Assembly (NCBI GenBank): GCA_001898385.1
Contig: MKTT01000085.1
Coordinates: 1 to 47,521 of the forward strand
DNA from: Planctomycetales bacterium 71-10
GTDB lineage: Bacteria > Planctomycetota > Planctomycetia > Isosphaerales > Isosphaeraceae
DNA length: 47,521 bases
Direction: 5' to 3'
The notes under the pieces were generated by a model, which had not been told where the DNA came from, made no database searches, and worked only from the letters and a program-made list of their open reading frames with translations. The position numbers and the translations under genes are program-made. This document shows positions 23,302 through 32,920 of this stretch, piece by piece. Every line of letters begins with the position of its first letter. Within the stretch, counting starts at the first letter, position 1.

Positions 23302-23324
23302 GCCCGCCGCGCCGCGCGGCGGGC
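23302..23324 (+). terminator. Strong GC hairpin after the PEP-CTERM gene
   Basis: GCCCGCCGCG, loop CCG, CGCGGCGGGC forms a perfect ten-base stem 26 bases after the stop. No T-run follows, so it may act with Rho or as a 3'-end protector. Confidence 0.45.
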
Positions 23325-23598
23325 GTGCGTCGTCTTCCGGCCCCGCGACCCGCCGGGTCGGATCTCCGCTTTTCTCGAAGATTCCTGAAATCCCGCCGGC
23401 CGCCATGCGGATCATGCCGGGGACGAGAGGTTCTTTGGCAATCCGCGTGAATCCAGAAGCCCGGCCCATGCCGTCCGGCGGGACTTGCCCGTCGGTCACG
23501 CCCGAAGCCGGCCCCATTCCGTTTCGCGCAGAGATGTGGACACATCTTATCGACTCGGATCCTGGGCAAGATAGACACGGACTCACCCGGTGCCGACG

Positions 23599-23812
23599 TC
23601 CCCTCTCCCACCGGGAGAGGGCGGCCCGAAGGGTCGGGTGAGGGTCGCCGGACCTGTTGAGATAGCTTGGCGATCGACGCCTTCTCCCTCAAGGGGAGAA
23701 GGATGCTTGTCGTAGGCCTGTTTTCGAAACATCGCGTCCTGAATGCCTTCCGCGCACCGACGACCCTCACCCGCCGCTGCGCGGCTACCCTCTCCCGAGG
23801 GGAGAGGGGCGG
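23599..23812. repeat. Nested palindromic element, copy D (outer and middle layers only)
   Basis: The outer layer runs from CCCTCTCCCACCGGGAGAGG with GGGTGAGGGTCGCCGG to CGACCCTCACCCGCC with CCCTCTCCCGAGGGGAGAGG. Inside is the middle-layer fragment CTTCTCCCTCAAGGGGAGAAGG with CCTGTTTTCGAAACATCG. The inner module seen in A, B and C is absent. A further fragment (CTCCCCTCGTGGAGAAGG) occurs at about 23893-23911. It lies between convergent genes. Confidence 0.75.
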
Positions 23813-24049
23813 GATGGGCGCTATAGGGCCGTCTGAAGATGGCCCATGTCGCCTAAACTTCGGGTCCGAAAGATGGGCCCCCCATCTCCTCCCCTCGTGG
23901 AGAAGGACGCTCGCCCGGCACCGCAAAAACTCATTCGAAATCGACGATCGAACCCAGCCGCGCCCCACAACAAAACCATGACAGTAAAAGCCTTACAACC
24001 ATCAATCACCCTGTCCGACGCGGCGAACGGAGCCAGTCTCGGGACGTCC

Positions 24050-24075
24050 GGCGGGGCCGAGAAGTCGGCCCCGCC
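24050..24075 (-). terminator. Hairpin after the PVC haem protein gene
   Basis: GGCGGGGCCGA, loop GAAG, TCGGCCCCGCC is a perfect 11-base stem nine bases beyond the stop codon of the leftward gene. There is no obvious U-tract on either side. Confidence 0.5.
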
Positions 24076-24084
24076 GGGGACGGG

Positions 24085-27000
24085 TCACTCGGCCTCGACG
24101 GTCACGGCCATGACGACCGGGGCGGTCTGGTCGTCGCCCTTGACCAGCTCGATGCGGGCGATGGGCTCGGGCCGCGCGGGGGCGACCTTGACGTGGCGGA
24201 CCTGACGGCCGCGGAGGGTGAAGGCCAGGTCCGAGCCGGGGACGTCCACCGGCCGGATGTAGTCGGCGATGTGGACGCCGTTCAGGAGCGGGTGGTCCTC
24301 TACCCGGCCGTCGGCGTAGTGCAGGCGGACGATCATCGAGGTCGTCTTGCTCGGCTCGCCGCCGTTGTACGCCCAGCCGCCGATCCCGCCCAGGATGTGG
24401 ATGGCCTTCGCGGGCGCGTTGCAGGAGACCTCGACGGCCTTCGGCATCTTCGGGGCGACCTCGCCGATCGGACCGTTCAGCATGATGGCGTTCGGGGTGC
24501 GGTCCCCCTGGGGGTCGATGAGCTGGTACGGCACGCCCTGGAACTCCTTCGGGCCCCAGTCGGGGAAGACCAGGCGCTCGACGGGCGACTCGGAGGCGTA
24601 GAACATCCCCTTCGTCGTGACGACGGTCGCCGCCTTGCGGAGGTCCAGCGGCAGGTACTTGCCGCGGGCCGTGAGGAACGCGAGGACGTCCTTCAGCCCC
24701 TCCTCGCCGAGCTGCTGCTCGAAGCCCTCGGGCATGAGCGACTTCTTCGACGCGGCCAGCTCGTCGATGTCCTCGCGGAGGATGGCGTGGGTCTTGGCCT
24801 CGGCGTCGAGGATCTCGACGGCCGTCTTCGACTCCGACGCCATCAGGCCGTTGATGACGCGGCCGTCCGACGTGGCCACGGCGTACTGGACGAAGTTCCC
24901 CTCCACGCTCCGGCTGGGATCGACGACGTGGACGAGCAATTCGGACCGGGGGTGCGAGGCCATGCCGCTGAGGTCCGGGCCGACGTTCCCCCCCTCGCCG
25001 CCGTGCTTGTGGCACTTGGCGCACTGGTCGACGAACAGCTTCTTCCCCCGGACGGCGTCGCCCCCTTCCAGGACCACCTTGGAGAGCCGGTCGACGACGG
25101 CCTGGCGGTCGGCGTCGGGGAGCACCCCGCCGCGGGCGATGAGCATGGCGGCGCGCCCGGCCAGCGCCTTGTCGGGATGGCCGGCGAGCCCCTGCTTCTG
25201 GTCGAGCGTCAGGTCGTTCAGGCTCACGTCGCCGGAGTCCACGGCGTCGAGCAGGTCGGCCGTCCAGTCGGCCCGGCCCAGCAGGGCGCGGAGGGCCGCC
25301 GAGCGGGCGCCGGGCGTCATGCGAGGCAGCCCGGACAGGATCGCCGCGCCGGCCGACCGGGCCCGGCCCTTCGCCAGCGCCTCGACCAGGCCGACGGCCA
25401 GGGCGGGCGACGTGCGGGGCGTGACCTGCTCGACCAGGCCCTCGGCGACGGCGTCGTCCTCGGGGCGAAGCTCGACGACCTCGCGGGCCGCGGCGATCCG
25501 GTCGGCCTCGGCCGCGGCGTCGTCGGCGACCTTCGCGAGCAGCCCCTTCGCGACGGCCTCGGAAGCCTCCGTCATGGCCCGGCTCCCCCAGCGTGAGCCG
25601 AGCGAGACCAGCGGGCCGCGACCCTTCGAAGGCAGCCGTTCCAGCAGCAAGGCGAGCGACTTCTCGGCGGCCTCGTCGAGCGTCGGCCGGGCGTCGGCCG
25701 GCCAGCCCTTCGCCTCGCCGATCACCACCTGATGGGCGATCGACCGGCCGAAGGGGTTCCCCGCGGCGCCGGCGAAATCACTCAGGACGCCGCCGATCGT
25801 CGCCGCCGGCCCGCCCCGGGCGTGGTGCTCGGCGACCCTGGCCGTCAACGTCAGGAGTTCCAGCGTCGGCTCGCTCCGGGCCCGGCTCGACCTGAGGGCC
25901 AGGGCCTTGAGGAAGGGCTCGGCGTGGGCCGACGCGGCGCTCGTGGCGGCGTCGGCGATCCAGCGGTCGCCTTCGCCCAGCTTGACGATCAGGGCCCCCG
26001 CCAGCGCATCGCCGACCGCGGGGTCGGCGGGGACGTCGGCCAGCGTCAGCAGCGCGGCCAGCCGGACCTGGGCGTCCGGGTCGAGGATGGAGCCGGCGGC
26101 GACGATCGCCTTCGCCGCCTCGGCGTCGCGCGGGAGCACCTGCAAGGCGTTCCGCCGCACGCCGGCCGACGGGTGCTTCAGCGCCGAGACCGCGGCCTCG
26201 CGGGCCTTGGCGTCGGCGTCGATCGCCCCGAGCCCGCGGAGCGTCCAGAGGGCGTGGATCGCGCCGGGGTTCAGGCCGATCGCGTCGACCTTCGGGTCGG
26301 CCGCCAGGGCCAGCAGCGCCGGGACGACGTCGGCCTTGCCGCGCTCGACCAGCAGCCGCTGGGCGTGCATCCGCCAGAGTTGGTTGTCGCCGGAGAGGGC
26401 GGCCACGAGGCCGTCGGCGTCGGCCGGGTCGAGCGGCTTCCAGTCGGGCTTCGGGGCGTCCTTCCAGACGATCCGGTGGATGCGGCCGTGGGTCTTGTCC
26501 CGCAACGGCGTCTCATAGGCGTTCCCCTTGCCGGTCTGGAAGCCCTGCGGCGTGGGGTTGTGCTGCACGATGTAGTTGTACCAGTCGACGACCCAGACGT
26601 GGCCGTCGGGGCCGACCTCCGCGATGATGGGCGCGGTCCACTCGTCGTCGCTGGCGACGAGGTTCCAGCCGTTGTACGAGGCGAAGTCGCTCCCCTTCGG
26701 CTGGAGCGTGAACGTCGCCATCAGGTGCCCCGTCGGCTCGGCGACGAACGCCGTCCGGTTCCAGTAGGGCGCGGGGTACGTCCGGGCCGTGTACAGGGCG
26801 TGCCCCGCCCCGGCGGTGAACCCGCCGTGGTGGTCGACCTGCCGGACCTTGTCGGTCTCCGGGTAGATGTTGTTCGTCGCGGCGATCATCCGGAGGACGC
26901 TCGGCGACCAGCCCCGGACCGACTCGTAGTAGCGGTTCGGCACGCCGAGGAAGACACTGGGGCAACCGTTGGCGGTGGAGCCGAAGATCAGGCCCTCCTC

Positions 27001-28407
27001 GCTGATCCCCACGCCCCACGAGTTGTTGCTGGTGCTGCGGAGGAACTCCAGCTTCGAGCCGTCGGGCCGGAAGCGGTAGAACCCCTGGCCGAACTCCAGC
27101 CGCTCGCCGCCGACGGTCCCCTTGAAGGCCGAGTAGCCCACGATCCCGTAGATCCAGCCGTCCGGCCCGTAGCGGAGGTTGCTCGGCCCGGCGTGGGTGT
27201 CCTCGACGCCCCAGCCGGTGAACAGCACCTGGCGGACATCGGCCTTGCCGTCGCCGTCCGCATCCTTGAGGAACAGGGTGTCCGGGGCCTGGAGGACGAT
27301 CACGCCGCCGTCGTAATGGCAGAGGCTCGTCGGGATGTTCAGGCCCTCGGCGAAGACGGTGGAAGTCTCGGCCTTGCCGTCGCCGTCCTGATCTTCGAGG
27401 ATCTTGATCCGGTCGCGGCCCTCGGCCCCGCGCTTCTGCTTGGTATTGGGGTAGTCGAAGCTCTCGGCGATCCAGAGCCGGCCCCGGTGGTCCCAGGCCA
27501 TGCAGATCGGCTTGGCGATCTCGGGCTCGGCGGCGAAGAGGGACGGCTCGAAGCCCTTCGGGACGACCAGGTGCTTGAGCGACTCTTCTGGGCTGAGCGG
27601 CTCGGGCATCTTCCGGTAGGGCTCGCCCTGGGTCCCCCACTTCTCGGACGGGAGGTAGTTGGGGATGTCGGACCCGGCGTCGACGACCGCCGCCGGCTTC
27701 AGCCCCGGCGCGACGGTCGGCCGCGAGTCGTACACCGACTTGCCGGCCGCCCAGCGGATCCCGCGCTCCAGCAGGGCCTGGAAGCCCGGCTGCTCCCACG
27801 TCCGCGAGTCGTGGCCGTAGGCGGTGTAGAAGACGCGGCCCTTCCCTTGCTCCCGGGTCCAGGTGTAGGGCTCCTCGTCGCGGACCTGGAGGACGGTCCG
27901 GCCTTGCTCGTTGTGCTTCTCGTGGACGTAGGTCTCGTCCCAGGTCTTGAACGGGGCGAAGCCCTTCATGATCGGGTGCTCGGGCGCGACGACGGCCGTC
28001 TCGAACGTCCCCGTCTCGTGGCTCTTGAACTGGCCGCCGATCAGCGCGACGCACTCGGGCGCGTTGCGGAAGCAGAACGAGGCGCAGTGGACCGGCACGA
28101 ACCCGCCGCCGGCCTCGACGTAGTCCACCAGCGCCTTCGCCCGACCCGGGGCGATCTCGTCGATGTTGGCATAAAGGACGAGGGCGTCGTAGCCCTGGAG
28201 CGCCTGCGGGTCGAGGGCCTTCGCGACGTCCTCGGTGTACGTCACGTCGATGCCGCGGAGGGCGAGGACCGGCGCGATCTGGGCCGCGCGATCGGCCGGC
28301 GCGTGGTGGCCGCGGTCGCCGAGGAACAGCACGCGGATCGGCGGCGGATCGGACGGGCCGGCCGCGACGGTCGACAGGGCCGACAGGATCAAGGCGAGGC
28401 GCAGCAT
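24085..28407 (-). CDS. PVC-type haem protein: ThuA - dehydrogenase-like propeller - HEAT - cytochrome c
   Basis: This is a 1440-residue exported protein typical of Planctomycetes/Verrucomicrobia. After a signal peptide (MLRLALILSALSTVAAG) come a ThuA-like domain (about 22-230; RVLFLGDRGHHAPADRA, PVHCASFCFRNAPE), a membrane-bound-dehydrogenase propeller (about 290-640; MAWDHRGRLWIAESFDYPN, GPSNLRYGPDGWIYG), HEAT repeats (about 680-990), a haem c site Cys1129-Ala-Lys-Cys1132-His1133, and a C-terminal beta-sandwich. Electrons from oxidation of a sugar-like substrate probably pass to the haem; substrate and acceptor are unknown. The start is set at MLRL since earlier codons carry no signal. The VCBS gene lies upstream on the same strand. 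Confidence 0.92.
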   Translation of the reverse strand: MLRLALILSALSTVAAGPSDPPPIRVLFLGDRGHHAPADRAAQIAPVLALRGIDVTYTEDVAKALDPQALQGYDALVLYANIDEIAPGRAKALVDYVEAGGGFVPVHCASFCFRNAPECVALIGGQFKSHETGTFETAVVAPEHPIMKGFAPFKTWDETYVHEKHNEQGRTVLQVRDEEPYTWTREQGKGRVFYTAYGHDSRTWEQPGFQALLERGIRWAAGKSVYDSRPTVAPGLKPAAVVDAGSDIPNYLPSEKWGTQGEPYRKMPEPLSPEESLKHLVVPKGFEPSLFAAEPEIAKPICMAWDHRGRLWIAESFDYPNTKQKRGAEGRDRIKILEDQDGDGKAETSTVFAEGLNIPTSLCHYDGGVIVLQAPDTLFLKDADGDGKADVRQVLFTGWGVEDTHAGPSNLRYGPDGWIYGIVGYSAFKGTVGGERLEFGQGFYRFRPDGSKLEFLRSTSNNSWGVGISEEGLIFGSTANGCPSVFLGVPNRYYESVRGWSPSVLRMIAATNNIYPETDKVRQVDHHGGFTAGAGHALYTARTYPAPYWNRTAFVAEPTGHLMATFTLQPKGSDFASYNGWNLVASDDEWTAPIIAEVGPDGHVWVVDWYNYIVQHNPTPQGFQTGKGNAYETPLRDKTHGRIHRIVWKDAPKPDWKPLDPADADGLVAALSGDNQLWRMHAQRLLVERGKADVVPALLALAADPKVDAIGLNPGAIHALWTLRGLGAIDADAKAREAAVSALKHPSAGVRRNALQVLPRDAEAAKAIVAAGSILDPDAQVRLAALLTLADVPADPAVGDALAGALIVKLGEGDRWIADAATSAASAHAEPFLKALALRSSRARSEPTLELLTLTARVAEHHARGGPAATIGGVLSDFAGAAGNPFGRSIAHQVVIGEAKGWPADARPTLDEAAEKSLALLLERLPSKGRGPLVSLGSRWGSRAMTEASEAVAKGLLAKVADDAAAEADRIAAAREVVELRPEDDAVAEGLVEQVTPRTSPALAVGLVEALAKGRARSAGAAILSGLPRMTPGARSAALRALLGRADWTADLLDAVDSGDVSLNDLTLDQKQGLAGHPDKALAGRAAMLIARGGVLPDADRQAVVDRLSKVVLEGGDAVRGKKLFVDQCAKCHKHGGEGGNVGPDLSGMASHPRSELLVHVVDPSRSVEGNFVQYAVATSDGRVINGLMASESKTAVEILDAEAKTHAILREDIDELAASKKSLMPEGFEQQLGEEGLKDVLAFLTARGKYLPLDLRKAATVVTTKGMFYASESPVERLVFPDWGPKEFQGVPYQLIDPQGDRTPNAIMLNGPIGEVAPKMPKAVEVSCNAPAKAIHILGGIGGWAYNGGEPSKTTSMIVRLHYADGRVEDHPLLNGVHIADYIRPVDVPGSDLAFTLRGRQVRHVKVAPARPEPIARIELVKGDDQTAPVVMAVTVEAE

Positions 28408-28579
28408 GGATGGCGATCCCGCGAAGGAGTTCAGGTCGCGGGCGCCGCCGATGCGTGGTGCGACGTGGAATCCTCGGCGCCGCGGACGACCCGATTCTAA
28501 CGGCTCGCCGCCCCCGCGGGCCACGGCCCGCCCGACGCGCCGGCGACTTCTTCCCCGGGCGTCGGGCCGAGGCGGCGAT

Positions 28580-30976
28580 TCACCGCGCCGCGGCGGTCTC
28601 GGCGGGCTCCTTCTCCTCGCCGGGATCCTGGCGGAGGACGACGACGCGGTCGTGGAGGATCATGACCAGGTCGGTGCGGCCGTCGCCGTCGACGTCGCCG
28701 GCGGCCATCTCGCGGGGCTCGAAGGAGGAGCCCCCGCCGCCGTGGAACGACTTCCGCTCGTAGAGCTTGAACGTCAGGGCGTGGAGCAGGTCCTCGGTGC
28801 CGTCGTAGGAGGCGACGTCCAGGGCCTGCTCGGCGACGTCGGTGAAGATCACGTCGGCGACGCCATCGGCGTTGAAGTCGCCGGCGATGAGGTCCCCGAG
28901 GCGGCCCTCGGCGGTCTTCGGCTCGTAGCCGGCGATCTCCTTCAGGCGGCGGCCGCGGCCGCCGGTCTGGAGGACGGCGAAGCGGTCGGTGCCGGCGACG
29001 AGGAGGTCGTCGCGGCCGTCGCCGTCGAAGTCGCCGACATGCAGGCCGTCGAAGTTGATCGCGCCCACGGCCAGGCTGCCGGCCTGGCGATAGACGCCGT
29101 CCTTGGGGGTCAGGAACAGCAGCGACTTGGAGTTGCGATCCAGCAGCACGACGTCCTTGCGGCCCTCGCCGGTGACGTCGAGGGCCGCGGCGCCCTGGAC
29201 CTGGGCGGTGCCGCGGGCGGCGTTGTACTGGTCCTTGATCTGCCACTGGCCCTTGTCGTCCAGCAGGACGTTGCGGGCGAAGGTGTTCTGGGCGACGAAG
29301 ACGGCCGGCCCCTCCAGGTCGACCGCGCCCACGCCGGCGGGCGTCGCGCCGCCGAGCGGGCCGAGGCCGCCGGCGAACGGCTTGAGGCCCTCGTCCTCCT
29401 GGCCCAGCAGCAGGATCGGCGACCCGAAGGCGCTGAAGACCAGCAGGTCGGTCTCGCCGTCGCGGTCGACGTCCAGGGCGCGGATGGCCGTGGGCGCGCC
29501 GGAGAGGCCGGACAGCGCGACCGTCTCGGCCGCGCCGAACTTCGCGGCGGCGAAGCCCCCGGCCCCTTCGGGCCGGATCGCCCGCAGCTCGAACGAGTCG
29601 GCGCCGGGCTTGGTGCGGGCGGCGTAGACCAGGGCCGGCCTGCCCGACTCGTCGAGGTCGGCGAACGCCATGGCGACGGGCTCGCCCTGGATCGGCAGGG
29701 CGGAGGGGAAGGTGAGGCGCCCCCCCTCGAACCGGCTGCGGCCGATCTGCTTCTCCTGCTCCGACAGGACGAACGCCTCGGCCTTGCCGTCGCCGTCCGC
29801 GTCCGTGAGGAGCACCTGCCTCCCTCCCAGCAGGCCCGGGAAGGACTCGGCGGAGCCGAGGCCGCCGCCCCCGGCCTGGCGGTAGACCCAGAACTGGGCG
29901 TTGGCCGGGTCGGTGACGACGACGTCCACCTTCTTATCGCCGTCGACGTCCCCCACGGCCAGGCTGCGGCCGCGCTCGTTCCCCTTGGGGAAGCCGAAGA
30001 AGGCCAGGCGGCCCCACTTGTCGTCCGACTCGGGGGCCGACTCGTCGAGCGTGTAGACCTTGCCCCGGCCCGACTGCTCCTCGACCGTCAGCACCTCCAC
30101 GCCGGCCTTGCCGTCGACCTGGCCGAACGCCAGGGCCCGGACCTTGGGCAGCGCGAACTGCTGCTCCGGCCCCAGCTTCTTGTCGGGGGTGGAGAGCCGG
30201 GCGTGGATCGGGTGGTCGGTGTCGCCGTCGAGGATGATGACGTCGAGGCCGCCGTCGCCGTCGACGTCCTGGAGCTTGACCATGCTGGGGGTGGTCGCGG
30301 TGTGGGGCGAGCGCTCGGGCTCGGACATCACGCCGGGCTCGACCTGGCGGATCAGCACCAGTTCGCCCTCGGTCAGCAGCGCGACGTCGTCGCGGCCGTC
30401 GCGGTCGACGTCGCCGACGGCCAGGGCGTTGCCGCTCTCCAGGGCGTCGCCCGTCTTGATGCGCCGGGGCGGGCCGAACTTGCCGCCCCCCTCGTTGGGG
30501 AGGATGACCACCTCGGCGGGGGTGCCGTAGAAGACCAGGTCGGGCTTGCCGTCGCCGTTGAAGTCGCCGGCGGCCAGGCTGACGACCTCGCGATCCACCG
30601 AGACGCTCACCGGCCGCATCCGCTTGTCGGACTCCAGGTCGTTGACCTCCTTGCGGAAGGGGCGCGCTTCGGCGGCCTCGGCGGACTTCCTGGAGGAGAG
30701 GAGCAGGTCGATCCGCGACCGGGCGTTGTTGGCGACGATCACGTCGCCCACCTTGTCGCCGTCGACGTCGGCGACCGTCAGGTTGCCGATGCGGTAGTCG
30801 AGCTTGTACAGCTCCAGCGGCAGGAACCCGAAGTAGTCGGCCAGCCTGGGCCCGACGCCGGCCTTGGGGGCGTCGGCCTTGGGGGCGTCGTCCCCGGCCG
30901 AGGCGGGGCCCGCCGTCGTCCCGAGGCAGGCCCAGGCCAGAGCGATCCCGCGAATCCACAGCGGTCTTGTCATCAT
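28580..30976 (-). CDS. FG-GAP/VCBS-repeat secreted protein
   Basis: This 798-residue exported protein starts MMTRPLWIRGIALAWACL; the second Met (30973) is equally possible. Residues 50-790 consist of FG-GAP/VCBS blades with calcium-binding DxDxDG loops, for example VADVDGDKVGDVIVA, GDFNGDGKPDLVFYG, DVDRDGRDDVALL, DADGDGKAEAFVL and DFDGDGRDDLLVAG. They would build one or two integrin-alpha-like beta-propellers. Such proteins are numerous in planctomycetes, and their ligand is usually unknown. It is 172 bases upstream of the haem protein gene on the same strand. Confidence 0.88.
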   Translation of the reverse strand: MMTRPLWIRGIALAWACLGTTAGPASAGDDAPKADAPKAGVGPRLADYFGFLPLELYKLDYRIGNLTVADVDGDKVGDVIVANNARSRIDLLLSSRKSAEAAEARPFRKEVNDLESDKRMRPVSVSVDREVVSLAAGDFNGDGKPDLVFYGTPAEVVILPNEGGGKFGPPRRIKTGDALESGNALAVGDVDRDGRDDVALLTEGELVLIRQVEPGVMSEPERSPHTATTPSMVKLQDVDGDGGLDVIILDGDTDHPIHARLSTPDKKLGPEQQFALPKVRALAFGQVDGKAGVEVLTVEEQSGRGKVYTLDESAPESDDKWGRLAFFGFPKGNERGRSLAVGDVDGDKKVDVVVTDPANAQFWVYRQAGGGGLGSAESFPGLLGGRQVLLTDADGDGKAEAFVLSEQEKQIGRSRFEGGRLTFPSALPIQGEPVAMAFADLDESGRPALVYAARTKPGADSFELRAIRPEGAGGFAAAKFGAAETVALSGLSGAPTAIRALDVDRDGETDLLVFSAFGSPILLLGQEDEGLKPFAGGLGPLGGATPAGVGAVDLEGPAVFVAQNTFARNVLLDDKGQWQIKDQYNAARGTAQVQGAAALDVTGEGRKDVVLLDRNSKSLLFLTPKDGVYRQAGSLAVGAINFDGLHVGDFDGDGRDDLLVAGTDRFAVLQTGGRGRRLKEIAGYEPKTAEGRLGDLIAGDFNADGVADVIFTDVAEQALDVASYDGTEDLLHALTFKLYERKSFHGGGGSSFEPREMAAGDVDGDGRTDLVMILHDRVVVLRQDPGEEKEPAETAAAR

Positions 30977-31046
30977 GACGGTTCCCGACGAGCGACGACA
31001 CGGACGGGCCCGGCCGGCCGACGCTTCGGCCCGCCCCCGCCACACA

Positions 31047-31075
31047 GACTACGGACGCCCGGCCGAATCGACAAG
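31047..31075 (-). promoter_or_regulatory. Candidate promoter of the VCBS protein gene
   Basis: On the minus strand TTGTCG (31070-31075), 17 bases, TAGTCT (31047-31052) is a weak sigma-70-like match about 75 bases upstream of the start. Confidence 0.25.
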
Positions 31076-31122
31076 TGGGGGGGCTTATCCGGGACGGAGA
31101 AGCGGGGCGGCCTCCGGCCGGA

Positions 31123-31962
31123 TCAGGTCCGCCCCGGGCCGCGACGGCGCGAGGCGCGGGCCGCGAGGTCCGTCGGCAGGTCGGCGAGGAGCCTGCGGAC
31201 CAGGAAGACGAAGTTGCGCGAGTAGCGGGGGAGCAGCCGCCTCGGCTCCAGGGCGATCCGATGCAGGGTCTCCCAGCCCATCCGTTGGACCCACGGCGAG
31301 GCCCGGCGGATCCGGCCCGCGGCCAGGTCCAGCGACATCCCCACCTGCACCGAGACCGGGACGCCCCACGCGCGATGCAGCCGGGCCAGGACCATCTCCC
31401 CCTTCGGCATCCCCAGCCCGGCGAGCAGCAGGTGCGGCGCGGCGGCGCGGATGCGCCCGGCCAGCTCCTCCTCCCAGGCCCCGCCCGGCTCGCCGATCGC
31501 GGGCGCGGCGACCCCGGCGACGTCCAGCCCCGGGTAGCGCCGCCGGAGGTTCTCCGCGGCGGCGTCCCCCACCCCCGGCCCTCCGCCCAGGAGGAAGACC
31601 CGATAGCCCCGCTCGGCGGCGATGCGGCAGAGGTCGAACGTCAGGTCCGAGCCGGCGACCCGCTCCGGCAGCCGGCCCCCCTTCCACGCCGCGATCCGCA
31701 GGAACGGGCCGCCGTCGGAGACGATGAAGTCGGCCCCGCGCGTGACCTCCGCCAGCTCGGGCATGCGCTCGACGAGCATCGCATAGTTCAGGTTCGCGGT
31801 GATGAAGTACGAGGGCTCGCCGCGCCCGATCAGGGCGACGACGCGATCCAACGCCTCTTCATAGGTGATCGCCGCCAGGGGGACGCCCCAGATCGGGAAG
31901 ACCGGCGGGGGCGGCGGGGCGGGCGCGCGACCGACGGGGGCGTCGGCGAGAGAGTTCGGCAT
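31123..31962 (-). CDS. WecG/TagA/CpsF-family glycosyltransferase
   Basis: This 279-residue GT26 enzyme transfers N-acetyl-mannosaminuronate or a related sugar to a lipid-linked acceptor. Family segments are FITANLNYAMLVERMPE, DGGPFLRIAAWKGG (in place of the usual DGxG), VFLLGGGPGVGDAAAENL, LLLAGLGMPKGE, QVGMSLDLAAGR and the C-terminal EPRRLLPRYSRN that marks membrane-proximal action. The start at MPNSLADAPVG is chosen by domain length, though no good ribosome site is seen. It is third in an operon after the sugar transferase and deacetylase genes, 20 bases from the latter. Confidence 0.9.
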   Translation of the reverse strand: MPNSLADAPVGRAPAPPPPPVFPIWGVPLAAITYEEALDRVVALIGRGEPSYFITANLNYAMLVERMPELAEVTRGADFIVSDGGPFLRIAAWKGGRLPERVAGSDLTFDLCRIAAERGYRVFLLGGGPGVGDAAAENLRRRYPGLDVAGVAAPAIGEPGGAWEEELAGRIRAAAPHLLLAGLGMPKGEMVLARLHRAWGVPVSVQVGMSLDLAAGRIRRASPWVQRMGWETLHRIALEPRRLLPRYSRNFVFLVRRLLADLPTDLAARASRRRGPGRT

Positions 31963-31982
31963 GGGTGGACTCGGGGCCTCCT

Positions 31983-32897
31983 TCAAGGCGCGGCGATCGC
32001 GCCGAGGGCGACCGCGACGGCCGGGGGATCGAAGGCGTCGGCGGCGAGCGGCCGAGGCGCCGGGGCCGGGTCGAGGAGCGACTCGACGGGCCGGAAGTCG
32101 TAGAGCGAGGCCAGGACGCGGAGCTTGTCGGCGGCCGACTCGCGGCCCATCCGGCGGATGCGGTCGCCCAGCCGGGGCCGCCAGCGCGAGAACCGCGGGT
32201 ACGCCAGCGGCGGCGCCCCGGGATCGAGGTCGTAGGGGTGGAGGTAGACCATCGGGAGGAACCCGCGGGCGCGCGCCCCTTCCAGCAGGGCGACGATCCA
32301 GGGCGTCGGCAGCAGCCGGAAGTAGGTCCCGCCGATGACGGTGATCCGCTTCGGCCCCACGCCCAGCGACCGCAGTGGGACTTCCACGACCCGCCCCCCC
32401 GCGCCGGGGAGCGGGTAGGTCCCCTCGCGGCCGGGCGGCATCTCGGCGGCCCGCCGCGAGCTGTCGACCCGGAAGCCCTCCCGCGCCAGGGCCTCGCCGA
32501 ACCAGGGGTCGCAGCCGTCGGCGCCGAAATAAGGGGCGCGGAAGGACACGACCGGCCGGCCCGACACCTCCTCCAGCCGTCCCCGCGACCGCGCCAGGTC
32601 GCGGGCGAAGCCGTGGGGCCCCAGCCGATGCACCCGAAGGTGTTCGTCGCCGTGGCAGCCCAGCCGGTGCGGCCCGGAGATCCCGCGCCACGCCCCGCGG
32701 GACAGCTCGGCGACGAGCCGGCCCACCGCGAAGAACGTGGCCCCCGCCCCCAGCTCGCCCAGCAGCCCCAGCGTCAGGTCGAGCTGCCGCTCGACCTCGC
32801 GCGGGTGGGCCGGCTCGGCCGGATCCCAGTGGTCCCGAAGCTCCTGGCGGCGGTAGTCTTCCAGGTCGATGGTCATGTACGCGACGGGCCGAGCCAC
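31983..32897 (-). CDS. XrtA-system-type polysaccharide deacetylase
   Basis: This 304-residue NodB-type deacetylase starts at GTG with GAGGAGG upstream. Motif 1 is MTIDLEDYR (catalytic Asp), motif 2 is LGCHGDEHLRVH (metal His), motif 3 is SFRAPYFGAD, and the C-terminal PMVYLHPYDLDPG belongs to the DUF3473-like extension found in the PEP-CTERM/exosortase-linked subfamily. It removes acetyl groups from N-acetylhexosamines of an exopolysaccharide. Its presence fits the PEP-CTERM protein at 22295-23275. No exosortase gene is seen here. Confidence 0.9.
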   Translation of the reverse strand: MARPVAYMTIDLEDYRRQELRDHWDPAEPAHPREVERQLDLTLGLLGELGAGATFFAVGRLVAELSRGAWRGISGPHRLGCHGDEHLRVHRLGPHGFARDLARSRGRLEEVSGRPVVSFRAPYFGADGCDPWFGEALAREGFRVDSSRRAAEMPPGREGTYPLPGAGGRVVEVPLRSLGVGPKRITVIGGTYFRLLPTPWIVALLEGARARGFLPMVYLHPYDLDPGAPPLAYPRFSRWRPRLGDRIRRMGRESAADKLRVLASLYDFRPVESLLDPAPAPRPLAADAFDPPAVAVALGAIAAP

Positions 32898-32920
32898 GGT
32901 GAACCTCCTCGCGTTGGGGG

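Noticed and set aside
25732..31225. Two frames of over 900 codons opposite the haem and VCBS genes
   Set aside because: They mirror the third-position bias of the real genes and lack signals and motifs.
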